From NCBI RefSeq assembly GCF_900182665.1, contig NZ_FXTL01000001.1, forward strand, positions 1 to 64,000: a stretch of DNA of 64,000 bases, written 5' to 3'. The position numbers were made by a program, and so were the translations under genes. The notes beneath the pieces were generated by a model. That model did not search any database, was not told the DNA's origin, and was given only the letters and a program-made list of their open reading frames with translations. The stretch comes from Propioniciclava tarda. Lineage in GTDB: Bacteria; Actinomycetota; Actinomycetes; Propionibacteriales; Propionibacteriaceae. This document shows, piece after piece, positions 16,986 through 25,800 of this stretch (positions are counted from its first letter, which is position 1; each line of letters starts with the position of its first letter).

Positions 16986-17780
16986 ATGAGAAAACCAAAT
17001 AGATTTGAAGCTATAGCCACTGGTCTAACGGCCGCTATGGCACTATCCTTAGGTGGATGCGCCACTCATGCCGCCGAGACCCCAAAGGCACCCATTACCG
17101 CTACCGCAACACCTGACAAGCCCGTCGATACACCTCAAAGCCATGCGGCCTATGATAAGTATAAAGCCCTGAGCTTAGCCGAGTTTGAAAAGCTTCCAAG
17201 GAGTGAACAACTGACCTTTACATATGAAGCAACCCGCACGGGCACATTTGCGGTACCTCCAACAAAGACGCTCGGTAGAGGGTTCAGTCAGTTGCCAGAG
17301 TATGACCTATTTGCAACATCTGATGAATCTACTTCAGACCAAAAAGTTTTAGACTCTCTCTGGGATGCCTTAAATGCCGCCCAGACAGCCGCAAATGATG
17401 ATATGTCACCAAACAACGAGCTTGGACAAAAGATACTCGCTTCATTATCTACAATGACAGACCGAAGTGAGGGCAACAACAGCTCACGACTTTACAACAC
17501 TCTTCAAGAAGTAACAGCTAACCGTTCATCATTAACATGGTTTAAGGAGTTTGTGACAGCTACGGGCCCTGGTGTAAATAAGCACGGCGTAGCAACGGTT
17601 GGCGACAAACAGCGGTCAGTCTCGTATCGCGACATACCTGCACGCATTGATTTTGCCGGCCCAGATAAAGGTACTGATACAACCGCAAGGCTTGTGCTAA
17701 TTGAGGCGAGCGACGGGCACAAAGCATATGTGTTAGATATATTAAGCGCAGGCCAATTACCAGACCTACCAGATAAATAA
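16986..17780 (+). CDS. Lipoprotein of unknown function within the foreign insert
   Basis: The protein of about 264 residues starts at ATG 16986. It has a lipoprotein signal (LTAAMALSLGGC, cysteine near residue 25), followed by a Thr/Pro-rich spacer and a mixed alpha/beta region. An AAAGGAG site at 16967-16973 lies 12 nt before this ATG; TTG 16977 is an alternative start. Residues such as Lys, Asn and Asp are far more frequent than in neighbouring proteins. No family was recognised. Expression in the high-GC host is uncertain. Confidence 0.65.
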   Translation: MRKPNRFEAIATGLTAAMALSLGGCATHAAETPKAPITATATPDKPVDTPQSHAAYDKYKALSLAEFEKLPRSEQLTFTYEATRTGTFAVPPTKTLGRGFSQLPEYDLFATSDESTSDQKVLDSLWDALNAAQTAANDDMSPNNELGQKILASLSTMTDRSEGNNSSRLYNTLQEVTANRSSLTWFKEFVTATGPGVNKHGVATVGDKQRSVSYRDIPARIDFAGPDKGTDTTARLVLIEASDGHKAYVLDILSAGQLPDLPDK

Positions 17781-17808
17781 AGCCCTAGAGATTTTTGCGC
17801 ATTACTGA

Positions 17809-17842
17809 TAAAATAACGCATGTAAGCATGTGCGCTATTTTA
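17809..17842 (+). terminator. Imperfect hairpin after the insert lipoprotein gene
   Basis: TAAAATAACGCATG and CATGTGCGCTATTTTA form an imperfect stem with loop TAAG. The T-rich descending arm makes it a plausible terminator of the lipoprotein gene; it also overlaps the start region of the next gene. Confidence 0.45.
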
Positions 17843-17844
17843 TT

Positions 17845-18619
17845 ATGAGAGTTAGGGCAACATCATTACTATCTTTATACTTGCTAAGCACAGTCTTGGC
17901 ATTATTCTCCTTTGCTCCGTCTGCACATGCCGCAGAAACCAGCTTTTGGTCGGGGATGTCATTTTACCAAAAAGAGGCGTACGCTAACAGAGTAATGGCT
18001 GAGCGAGCCTGCTTGACATACAACGTTAATAAAGAGATATTTGTAGCCGCCGACCGAAGTGTTAATGTTCGAGACCCTGGTTGGTGGCTGTTTAATGACG
18101 ATCATGCCGTTGGTGTTGGTTGGCAGACCAGCACTGCTGACAAGGGAACATTGAAGTGCTCTGGGTTGCTACGCTCTTCACTGTTAGCAGATACTGGCTA
18201 CGAGGGCAAAAATGGCCAACTCCTCATCGACCTGGGGTTTAAACAAGGTAACCCCCCTGGAGGCTCATATACCCTTAACCCAGACGGCGCCCCTGAAAGG
18301 GCGGCACTTGCTGGGGCATTTGACCAGATTATAAAAACAAAACAGGCCTAGCCCCACCAGACCTCTACAAATCTGCTGAGGTATCGTATACACGCTATTA
18401 CACCGCCTTTACGGCAGGATGCGGAGTACAACTTGATCCCTCCAAGGCAACCGACCCAGCTTACGCTGGATATCCAAAACTAAAAGGGTTTATCACGTCG
18501 GACGGTAAAGTAGTTGAGGCGGCGGTAACCAATGGTACTTCTGGTGGTGGCCTGCCATCATCGCCTGGCAAAATGAATTAATGTCGTTGAGGGCTATGAT
18601 GGCGACGTTATCCTTGGTA
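17845..18619 (+). pseudogene. Secreted protein gene in the insert, frameshifted and cut by the junction
   Basis: ATG 17845 begins a Sec signal peptide (SLYLLSTVLALFSFAPSAHA) and a secreted domain, stopping at TAG 18349-18351. Shifting frame within the A-rich stretch near 18330-18345 continues the protein for about 75 codons (LYKSAEVSYTRYYTAFTAGC onwards) to TAA 18579-18581. A second shift there reads NVVEGYDGDVILGTT up to the insert edge. The original gene was therefore longer and lost its 3' end at the junction. Both shifts are in AT-rich or homopolymer sequence and might be sequencing errors. No family was recognised. Confidence 0.6.
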
Positions 18620-19840
18620 CAACTCGGCCATCGCCGGCCGCAGGACGTCGAGGGTGTCCGAGGCGAACAGGACGTCGTCCTCGAGCACCAGGACTCTGGA
18701 CAGCCCCCGCCGCTTCGCTTCGGCGATCGCCGCCCGCCACGACAGGGCGCAGCCGACGTGGTGGTTGTCGGGGGTGGGGACGGCCGCCACCCGCTCGAGT
18801 CGCCACCCGACACCCAGGGCCTCCACGCGCGGGACCAGCCTCGCCCACCGCTGCGGGTCGGCGTCCAGGTTGATCGCCATGACGGCGTCGAAGCCCGCTA
18901 GCGGATGGGTGGGCGCGGCCGCGGCACGCTCGAAGAGCGCGTCGTCGGTGACGAAGGTGCGGAAGTGCTCGCGGCCCTCGGTGAGGTCCCAGCCAAGCTC
19001 GGCCCAGCCCAGCTCGTAGTTGCGGAGGAAGCTCTCCCACGTGTGCTCGTAGGGCACACCCCGGGGGCGGACGAAGCGGTGCCCCCAGGCAAGCGCGGGC
19101 AAGCCGACCGTGCGTCCGCCGGCGCGGCGCATCTTCTCGTGCAGGTAGCCCTCCTCGGCGCCGAAGCGCCGAAACAGCGAGTGGAAGCCTGGCCAGGCGT
19201 CCTTGCGGCAGGCGAACAGTCCGAGCCCCTGGGACGCCAGCTCGTACGGCTCTTCGCTGAAGTCGTCGGCGAGTCCGTTGTTGCCCCAGGAGCCGAACAT
19301 GCCGCTGCTCCAAGTGGGGTGGAGGTGTGTCGCGGCCACGGCGGTGAGTCGGTCGTCGAGCAACGGACCCTGGACGAGGTCGCGACACTCGGGACGGGCG
19401 TCGAAGTAGCGCAGCAGGGCCGCTAGCCCGCCCGGCCTGATCAGGACGTGGGAGTCGACGCAGCACACGATGTCGGCCTGGGCCTCCCGGAACACCAGGT
19501 CTCGGACTGAGGTGCCCTGGAAGGCGCGGAACGGCACGTAGCGCAGCCGCGGCCACATCGCCTCCAGGCCCTTCAGCGCCTGGGAGACCGGCCCGGTCGG
19601 GTGGTTGTCGATGATCACGAACGACAGGTCGTCGGCCACCTCGGGGTGATGCAGCAGGATCGAGGCGATCGTGAACCAGACCCCGTCGAAGTCGTCGAAG
19701 GTGGCCATACCGATGCAGAGCCGCGTGCTCGTCGCGAGCGGTGCGGTCGGGGACGGGATCGGTCCGGTCAGCTCCCGCCAGGCACGCAGCTGTTCCTTGC
19801 CGGCCGCCAAGCCGGCCGCGATGGCGGTGGGGCCGTGCAT
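18617..19840 (-). pseudogene. 5' part of two-domain glycosyltransferase (GT2-like + GT25-like), interrupted
   Basis: ATG 19840 begins a 408-codon segment. The first ~270 residues are a GT-A-type (family 2-like) glycosyltransferase with IGMATFDDFDGVWFTI, IIDNHPTG and CVDSHVLIRPGG (DxD-like). The second part is a GT25/LPS-type domain beginning AVMAINLDADPQRW and reaching the metal-binding VLVLEDDVLF. At 18617 the frame enters the insert, adds a Gly and stops at 18608. The missing GT25 end is at 16494-16847. The enzyme would transfer sugars in the cytoplasm, possibly to the Thr/Pro-rich neighbour encoded from 19991; that is inference. The truncated product lacks part of the GT25 domain. Confidence 0.85.
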
Positions 19841-19990
19841 AAGGACCAAGGCTAGGTGGGACGGCGAGTGCGATGCGCGGCCCCCTCGTCCCCTGTTTGG
19901 AGGACATGCGCCCCCACCCGCGACCACGTTGGAATGCAAGCTGGCCCATCGGGGGCCACCACCTAGGACCGCCTTCAACGGGGAGCAACC

Positions 19991-20500
19991 GTGATCAATC
20001 CCACCTGGTCGCAACGCCACGACGACCTCACCACCGACACCGTCGACGGCCAGCTCGTCGACTACGACCTGCGCACCAACCAGGTCCACTGCCTCGACAA
20101 CGTCGCCGCCAACGTCTGGGCCGCCTGCACCGGAGCCGACGCCGACCAGATCGCGCGCACCACCGGAGTCGGCCGCTCCGAGGTCGCCGCCCACCTCTCC
20201 GCCCTGGCCGAACGTCAGCTCATCACCACCGACGCCGCCGCCCTCGAGCGGCGCACCTTCCTGAAGGCCGCCGCCATCTCCGCCGCCGTCACCAGCGTCG
20301 GCATCTGGTCCATCGCCGCCCCGCTGCCCGCCGCCGCGGCCAGCGGCGCCACGGCCACCACGACCGCCACGCCCGCCACGACTGGTCCCGGCACCACGGC
20401 GCCGTCCACCACGGCGGCGCCGAGCACGAACACTCCCGCTGGCTGCGCAGCCGCCGGCGGCTACTGGAACGAGTTCATCGGCATGTGCGAGTTCCTCTGA
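19991..20500 (+). CDS. PqqD-like domain fused to Tat-type signal and Thr/Pro-rich tail with two cysteines
   Basis: This 169-residue protein begins at GTG 19991 with GGGGAG just upstream. Residues about 12-78 look like a PqqD/RRE-type winged helix (DYDLRTNQVHCLDNVAANVW). It continues into ERRTFLKAAAISAAVTSVG, a twin-arginine signal with its hydrophobic helix placed internally. An Ala cleavage region, a Thr/Ser/Pro-rich stretch of about 35 residues and a short tail with two cysteines (GCAAAGGYWNEFIGMCEFL) follow. Cleavage after the Tat helix would release a small Thr-rich, possibly disulphide-bonded peptide outside the cell. It is divergent from the glycosyltransferase operon, with a 150-bp shared upstream region. 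I infer it is the substrate of that operon. Confidence 0.7.
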   Translation: MINPTWSQRHDDLTTDTVDGQLVDYDLRTNQVHCLDNVAANVWAACTGADADQIARTTGVGRSEVAAHLSALAERQLITTDAAALERRTFLKAAAISAAVTSVGIWSIAAPLPAAAASGATATTTATPATTGPGTTAPSTTAAPSTNTPAGCAAAGGYWNEFIGMCEFL

Positions 20501-20524
20501 TCGCGCCCCGGAGCCTCATCGCCC

Positions 20525-20557
20525 GAGCCGCCCGCGACCATCGGTCGCGGGCGGCTC
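20525..20557 (+). terminator. Rho-independent-like hairpin after the PqqD-Tat gene
   Basis: GAGCCGCCCGCGACC and its exact complement form a 15-bp perfect stem around loop ATC, 25 bp after the stop of the PqqD-Tat gene. The T tract is weak, so it may act on both converging genes. Confidence 0.75.
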
Positions 20558-20625
20558 ACTGTCTTGTTGGCTGAAGGCCTCGGACGCCGAATCGCACGTC
20601 CAGGACGCGGCGGCCCGCGGCGTCC

Positions 20626-22314
20626 CTACTTCTTCGTCAACTGCAGGACGACCGGCTTGAACTCGTTGAAGAAGTCGTTGCCCTTGTCGTCGACCACGAT
20701 GAAGGCCGGGAAGTTCTCGACCTCGATCTTCCAGATCGCCTCCATGCCCAGCTCGGGGTACTCGACGACCTCGACGGACTTGATGCAGTCCTGGGCGAGG
20801 CGCGCGGCCGGGCCACCGATCGAGCCGAGGTAGAAGCCGCCGTGCGCCTTGCAGGCGTCGGTGACCTGCTGGCTGCGGTTGCCCTTGGCCAGCATCACCA
20901 TCGAGCCGCCCTTGGACTGGAACAGGTCGACGTAGGAGTCCATGCGTCCGGCGGTGGTGGGGCCGAACGAGCCGGACGCCATCCCGTCGGGAGTCTTCGC
21001 CGGGCCGGCGTAGTAGACCGGATGGTTCTTGAGGTACTCGGGCATGTCCTCGCCGGCGTCCAGGCGCTCTTTGATCTTGGCGTGCGCGATGTCGCGGCCG
21101 ACGATCAGCGGACCGGTCAGCGACAGCCGGGTCTTGACGGGGTGCTTGGAGAGCTCGGCGAGGATCGCGTCCATCGGCTGGGTGAGGTCGATGTGGACGA
21201 CTGATCCGGCCTGGTGGTCCTCGGACGCCCCCTCGGGTCCGGCGAGGTCGTGGTGGGTGATGTCGGGCAGGAAGCGTCCGGGATCGAACTCGAGCTGCTC
21301 GATGAACGCGCCCTCGGCGGTGATCTTGGCGCGGCACTGGCGGTCGGCGCTGCAGCTCACGGCGATGGCGATCGGCAGGGACGCCCCATGGCGCGGCAGC
21401 CGGACGACCCGCACGTCGTGGCAGAAGTACTTGCCGCCGAACTGGGCGCCGATGCCCATGTCCTGGGTGAGCTTGAGCACCTTGGCCTCGAGCTCGAGGT
21501 CGCGGAAGCCGTGCCCGGCCGGGGAGCCCTGCGTGGGCAGCGTGTCGAGGTACTTCGCCGAGGCGTACTTGGCGGTCTTGAGTGCGAACTCGGCGCTGGT
21601 GCCGCCGATGACGATGGCCAGGTGGTACGGCGGGCAGGCCGCGGTGCCGAGCGAGCGGATCTTCTCGTCGAGGAACTTCATCATGGCGTCCGGGTTGAGG
21701 ACGGCCTTGGTCTCCTGGAACAGATAGCTCTTGTTGGCGCTGCCGCCGCCCTTGGCCATGAACAGGAAGCTGTACTCGGCCTCGTGGCCGGGTTCGGTGT
21801 TGGCGTAGAGCTCGATCTGGGCGGGCAGGTTGGTGCCGGTGTTCTTCTCGTCCCACATCGTCAGCGGGGCGTTCTGGCTGTAGCGCAGGTTGAGCTTGGT
21901 GTAGGCGTCGTAGACGCCCTTGCTGAGCGGACGCTCGTCCGTGCCCTCGGTGAGCACGTGCTGGCCGCGTTCGCCCTTGATGATGGCGGTGCCGGTGTCT
22001 TGGCACATCGGCAGGACGCCCGCGGCGGCGATGTTGGCGTTCTTCAGCAGGTCGAGGGCGACGAACTTGTCGTTACCGGACGCCTCGGGGTCGTCGATGA
22101 TCTTGGCCACCTGGGCGAGGTGCGCGGAGCGGAGGTAGAACGCGATGTCGTGCATCGCCGTGGCGCTCAGGAGTTCGAGCGTGGAGGGGGCGACCTTGAG
22201 GAACGTGATGCCGTCCGGACCCTCAACCGTTTCCACGCCCTCGGTGGTGACCAGGCGGTACGGGGTGTCGTCGTGCCCGTGCGGCAGCATGCTCTCGTAG
22301 AGGAACTCGGCCAT
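20626..22314 (-). CDS. fumA: Class I (iron-sulfur) fumarate hydratase
   Basis: The 562-residue protein starts at ATG 22314 after an AAGGAG site. It has the two-domain layout of class I fumarases. The N-terminal Fe-S domain has cysteines in [27 protein letters not shown] and [11 protein letters not shown]. The C-terminal beta domain runs from about residue 350 with [20 protein letters not shown] and [18 protein letters not shown]. It interconverts fumarate and malate using an oxygen-sensitive 4Fe-4S cluster, which fits an organism with anaerobic or fermentative metabolism. It is a single-gene unit; no fumarate reductase genes are adjacent. Confidence 0.92.
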   Translation of the reverse strand: MAEFLYESMLPHGHDDTPYRLVTTEGVETVEGPDGITFLKVAPSTLELLSATAMHDIAFYLRSAHLAQVAKIIDDPEASGNDKFVALDLLKNANIAAAGVLPMCQDTGTAIIKGERGQHVLTEGTDERPLSKGVYDAYTKLNLRYSQNAPLTMWDEKNTGTNLPAQIELYANTEPGHEAEYSFLFMAKGGGSANKSYLFQETKAVLNPDAMMKFLDEKIRSLGTAACPPYHLAIVIGGTSAEFALKTAKYASAKYLDTLPTQGSPAGHGFRDLELEAKVLKLTQDMGIGAQFGGKYFCHDVRVVRLPRHGASLPIAIAVSCSADRQCRAKITAEGAFIEQLEFDPGRFLPDITHHDLAGPEGASEDHQAGSVVHIDLTQPMDAILAELSKHPVKTRLSLTGPLIVGRDIAHAKIKERLDAGEDMPEYLKNHPVYYAGPAKTPDGMASGSFGPTTAGRMDSYVDLFQSKGGSMVMLAKGNRSQQVTDACKAHGGFYLGSIGGPAARLAQDCIKSVEVVEYPELGMEAIWKIEVENFPAFIVVDDKGNDFFNEFKPVVLQLTKK

Positions 22315-22388
22315 CTCAAACTCCTTCGTCGCGGCTCGGCCCCATCTTTCCATCGTCACGTTGCGTCCGCAGCGGCGTTCGCCTGTTC

Positions 22389-22453
22389 CGGACGCCGACG
22401 CTGCGGGCCGGCCCTCCACTCACCTCGGACGCTGACGCTGCGGGCCGGCCCTC
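22389..22453. repeat. Direct repeat pair (28 bp) upstream of fumarase
   Basis: CGGACGC(C/T)GACGCTGCGGG followed by CCGGCCCTC occurs at 22389-22416 and 22426-22453, differing at one base. Both copies contain the GGACGC hexamer. They lie in the gene-free gap 22315-22828. Confidence 0.75.
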
Positions 22454-22519
22454 GTCCGGCGACGGTGCACGCCGGCCGGGGCGGCTCGGCTCGAGCTGCA
22501 GCCGTTGGACTTGGCTGGC

Positions 22520-22763
22520 GATCACGGTGGCCTTTGGGCCCATAGAGGGGCTCTCTCCCCACAGTGATGGCGCAGCACCGGAGGAGTTCCGGTTCTGGTC
22601 AGCGAGGGCGGGCAGGGCGTCCTCGGTTTGGGTGCCCACGACGAGGGGTCTCGTCGGGACCAGCGTCGCGACGGCTCTTCAGGACTCTCCGAATGGCGGT
22701 GACACTGCCCATGATCATGGTGGGCTTTGGACCCCCAGAGGGGCCCTCTTTCCATCGCGATGG
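22520..22763. repeat. Two 51-bp diverged repeats in the gene-free gap 22315-22828
   Basis: Positions 22520-22570 and 22713-22763 align over 51 bp: GATCAYGGTGGSCTTTGG, then an AGAGGGGCYCTCT palindromic core, then GATGG at the end. They are separated by 142 bp. Frames through the gap show no convincing protein. Function unknown. Confidence 0.65.
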
Positions 22764-22828
22764 GGCGTGCCGACGCGGCGACGTCCCTGGTGGAGCTTCT
22801 CAGCTCCGGTCGGCGCCGCCCGGACCAC

Positions 22829-25800
22829 CTAGCTGATTCGGAGAACCTCCCTCCTTCCGCCCTCGATGAGCTCTTGAGCCAGGGCCACGGTCTCGCCTCG
22901 CAGGTCGACACCCCTGCGGGACGCCGCGCGCTGCAGCTGCCTCAGCAGGGTGGCCACGTCGTCCGGCTGGCCGGCGGCGTCCGCGATGCGCATCAGCTCG
23001 CACACCAGCAACTCGTCGTCGGGGGCCACCAGCCGCCCGCGCTGGCAGGCCCAGCGGGCCGCGTCCAGGTCGCCGGCGATTCGCTCTCGTCGGGCGAGGA
23101 CCACGGCCAGGTCGCGGACCAGCTCGACCATGTCGCTCCGCAGGGCCGACGCCCAGGCCCACTCGCCTGGCGAAGCGTCCGCCATGGGAGCGCCCCCGAC
23201 GAGCGCCAAGGCCGACCGCAGCACGTCGGTCGGCGTCTGGTTGATGCCGGCGTCGATCAAGTGCTTCAGCTCGATCCAGTCCGACGAGACGGTGGACGCC
23301 AGCCGGATGCGTCCGCTGTACGCCTCGGGCAGGTAGAGCTCTCCGTCCGGGCCGGCTCCGAGCCACGACCGCAGTCGGCTCAGGTTCGCCCGGCGCGTCC
23401 CGTCCGTGACGAAGAGGTCGGCGTTCATCTCGGACGCCGTCGCGCCCGGATTCTCCAGCAGCCAGGCGCAGTACTCGACGCAGCTGCGGCGGGACTTCGC
23501 CGGCTCCTCGCCCTGGGCGTGATCGAGTCCCACCGCGCCGAAGAGCCGCAGCCGGGGTGCGCGGACCGCTCGGAACGGGCGCACCGTCGTCGACTCATCC
23601 ACGGGCACCGGCCGTTCGGCGTTCGGAGGTGCTGCGTCCGCTTCGATCAGCCGCAACGAAGGCCCGCTGCGAGCCGACGGTTCCAGGCGCGGGACGGGCA
23701 GCGGCGTGCTCGCAGGTTCTTCGCCCATGTCGACTCCTTCGAGGTCATCGAGTCCTTCGACTGCTTCGAGGTCTTCGCGCCACCAGGACGCCGGGAACGT
23801 CATGTCACTGCGGGCGGACTCGTAGAGATCCGAGATCGCCCGCCGCACCTCGGGTCGCAGCGTCTGAGCGGCCACGCGCACGCTCGCCGGCTCGAGGACG
23901 GCGACCGGCTGCTCGCCGGGCTCACCGGGGACGAGGTGGAGGCGGGGTTCATCCGCGGCCACCGCTGGCGCGACGGCCGAGACCGGCACCACCGCCGAGA
24001 GGCCGAGACGTTCGCCATCCACGGCCGTCCGGATGCGACGCACCTGGGCGGCGTCCGGCTGCCGTTCGAAGAGGTACACGGTAGGCGCCCACGCGTCGCT
24101 GAGATCGGGGTCGAGGCGCAGGGAGTCGTAGCTGCTGGAGGTCAGCAGCAGGAGTGCGCGGCGTTCGCGCGACTGTCGCTCAAGCTCCAGGACGGCCGCC
24201 TCGGGTTCGGCGAACGTCCTGGGCATTGCGACGGAGGCCACCTCCACGAAGCGGCGGTCGGCGGTGGCCACCCGCAGGTTCAGCTCGTCAGCCCACGGCG
24301 CGCAGGCCAGTTCGATCGTCATCGCCGAGAGCGACTGGGTCGGTAGCTCAGCGTCTTCACCGTCGACGGCGAGGACGCCCCACGTCACGACATCGACCAT
24401 CACCAGGTGCCCATCCGCGTCCTGTCCGAGCGTGACCAGTCCCGGGTACACGACGCTCCGGTCGGGAGGCGTGGCCGCTCCCAGCCCGGACCAGGTGACC
24501 TGGCACGAGTTGTCCGGGGCGGTCCGGAAGCCGGGCGGAAGGCTGGGCGGCGGGTCCGCGAACTGGAGCACCAGGACCTGCTCAGTAAGGACCGCGCGGC
24601 GCAACCTCGGCGGACGCAGCCGCGCCGCCCACCAATGGTCGGCGAGTAGCCGCATCGCGGCTCCCACCAGCTCGGGACGTCCGGCGGGCGGTTGGGCGTC
24701 TCCGGGCACCAACTGCCCGGCAAGTCCAAGCGCAGTCTCGAGGCGCCGCACCTCGTCGCTCGGCTCGATGAACCGTCGACCCACCGGCCGCGAGGACTCC
24801 CGCTCCCGACGGAGCAGGCGGGCGCCCAAGAGCACCCCGGACGCCGCCACGGCGGCCAGTCCACCTAGGGCGAGGCGGACGCCGAGCGAGTCGTCTACCA
24901 GCAGCGAGGGCCCCGTTGGATCGGCAGCGGGGGCGTCTGGAACAGCGACGGTCGGAGATGCCGATGCTGAGGGGGACGTTGAGCTCTCAGCCGTCTCGGG
25001 GCTCGGCGCGGCTGTGGAGGTGGGGGCCGCGTCCGTCGCATGGGCGGTCGCGGGCGCTGATGTGGACGCTGTCGCGTCCGGGGCGCCGCCGGCGGCGGCT
25101 GTTGGCGTCGGGAGCGCGGCCGGGGTCGACGCGGTGGGGGACTTCGTAGCGGGGCCCGGCATCGTCTGGGTCGATGCCGTGGAAGTCACCGCCGAGGAGG
25201 AGGTCGCCGAGGGGGACGCGGCCGAACTCGTCGCTCCAGCAGCCCCTTGACCCGGGACCAGGTCGAGGCCGGCGCCGGACGGCACCGAGGGCGCGGCGGC
25301 CGGCGCGGCGGCCGGCGCGGCGGCGTCCGGGAGGGACAGGGGCGCGACCTCGACGTGGCCTCCGCTGTCGGACTGGCTCACCTTCGCGCCGCTCTGCATC
25401 GCGGCTGACTCTGGGGTGACTCGCACGGGCAGCTGGAGCGTCCAGCCGACCTCGATGTGGTCCGGATCGGCCACGAGTCCCGCGTTCAGGCGTTGCAGTT
25501 CGGGGTAACGCTCGCCGGACCCGAGCGTCCGCTCGGCCAGCGCCCAGAGCGTGTCGCCGGGACGCACCACATAGGCCTCCGTCGGACCAGACGGCACGGC
25601 GATGACCAGCTCGCTGCCCTCGATGAGGTCGGCCGTAGGGTCCGCGGCCAGAGCGGGGTTTGCCTGAACGATCCGCCGCCACTGCGTCCCGGAGCCGTAG
25701 TACCGCTGGGCCAGGCTCCAGAGCTCGTCACCCGGCGCGACCACGTGGGTGAGCGTGTGACCGGCGGTCTGATGGGACGCCGTCTGGGACGTGGTCACGA

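Larger units (their letters stand above)
16848..18619. mobile_element. 1772-bp foreign low-GC insertion in the glycosyltransferase gene
   Basis: Between two GTA triplets (16845-16847 and 18617-18619) base composition drops from about 70% to under 50% G+C by eye, codon use shifts to A/T-rich codons, and the GGACGC/GCGTCC hexamer that fills the flanks is absent. Deleting 1772 bp restores the host reading frame exactly, so this is an insertion with a possible 3-bp target duplication. It carries the tail of one gene (MALTIMTPFASVTAAVLL, stop near 16924), a lipoprotein gene and a frameshifted secreted-protein gene running into the right junction. There is no transposase or integrase, and no clear terminal inverted repeats. 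It looks like a random fragment of another genome, for instance a lower-GC symbiont, but the donor is unknown. Confidence 0.8.

Noticed and set aside
16848-18619. Insertion sequence or integron cassette
   Set aside because: No transposase, integrase, attC-like site or terminal inverted repeats; the content looks like a random genomic fragment.
14897-20500. Lasso-peptide or radical-SAM RiPP cluster
   Set aside because: No asparagine-synthetase-like, transglutaminase-like B2 or radical SAM gene is present, and the PqqD domain is fused to a Tat-signal protein rather than standing alone.
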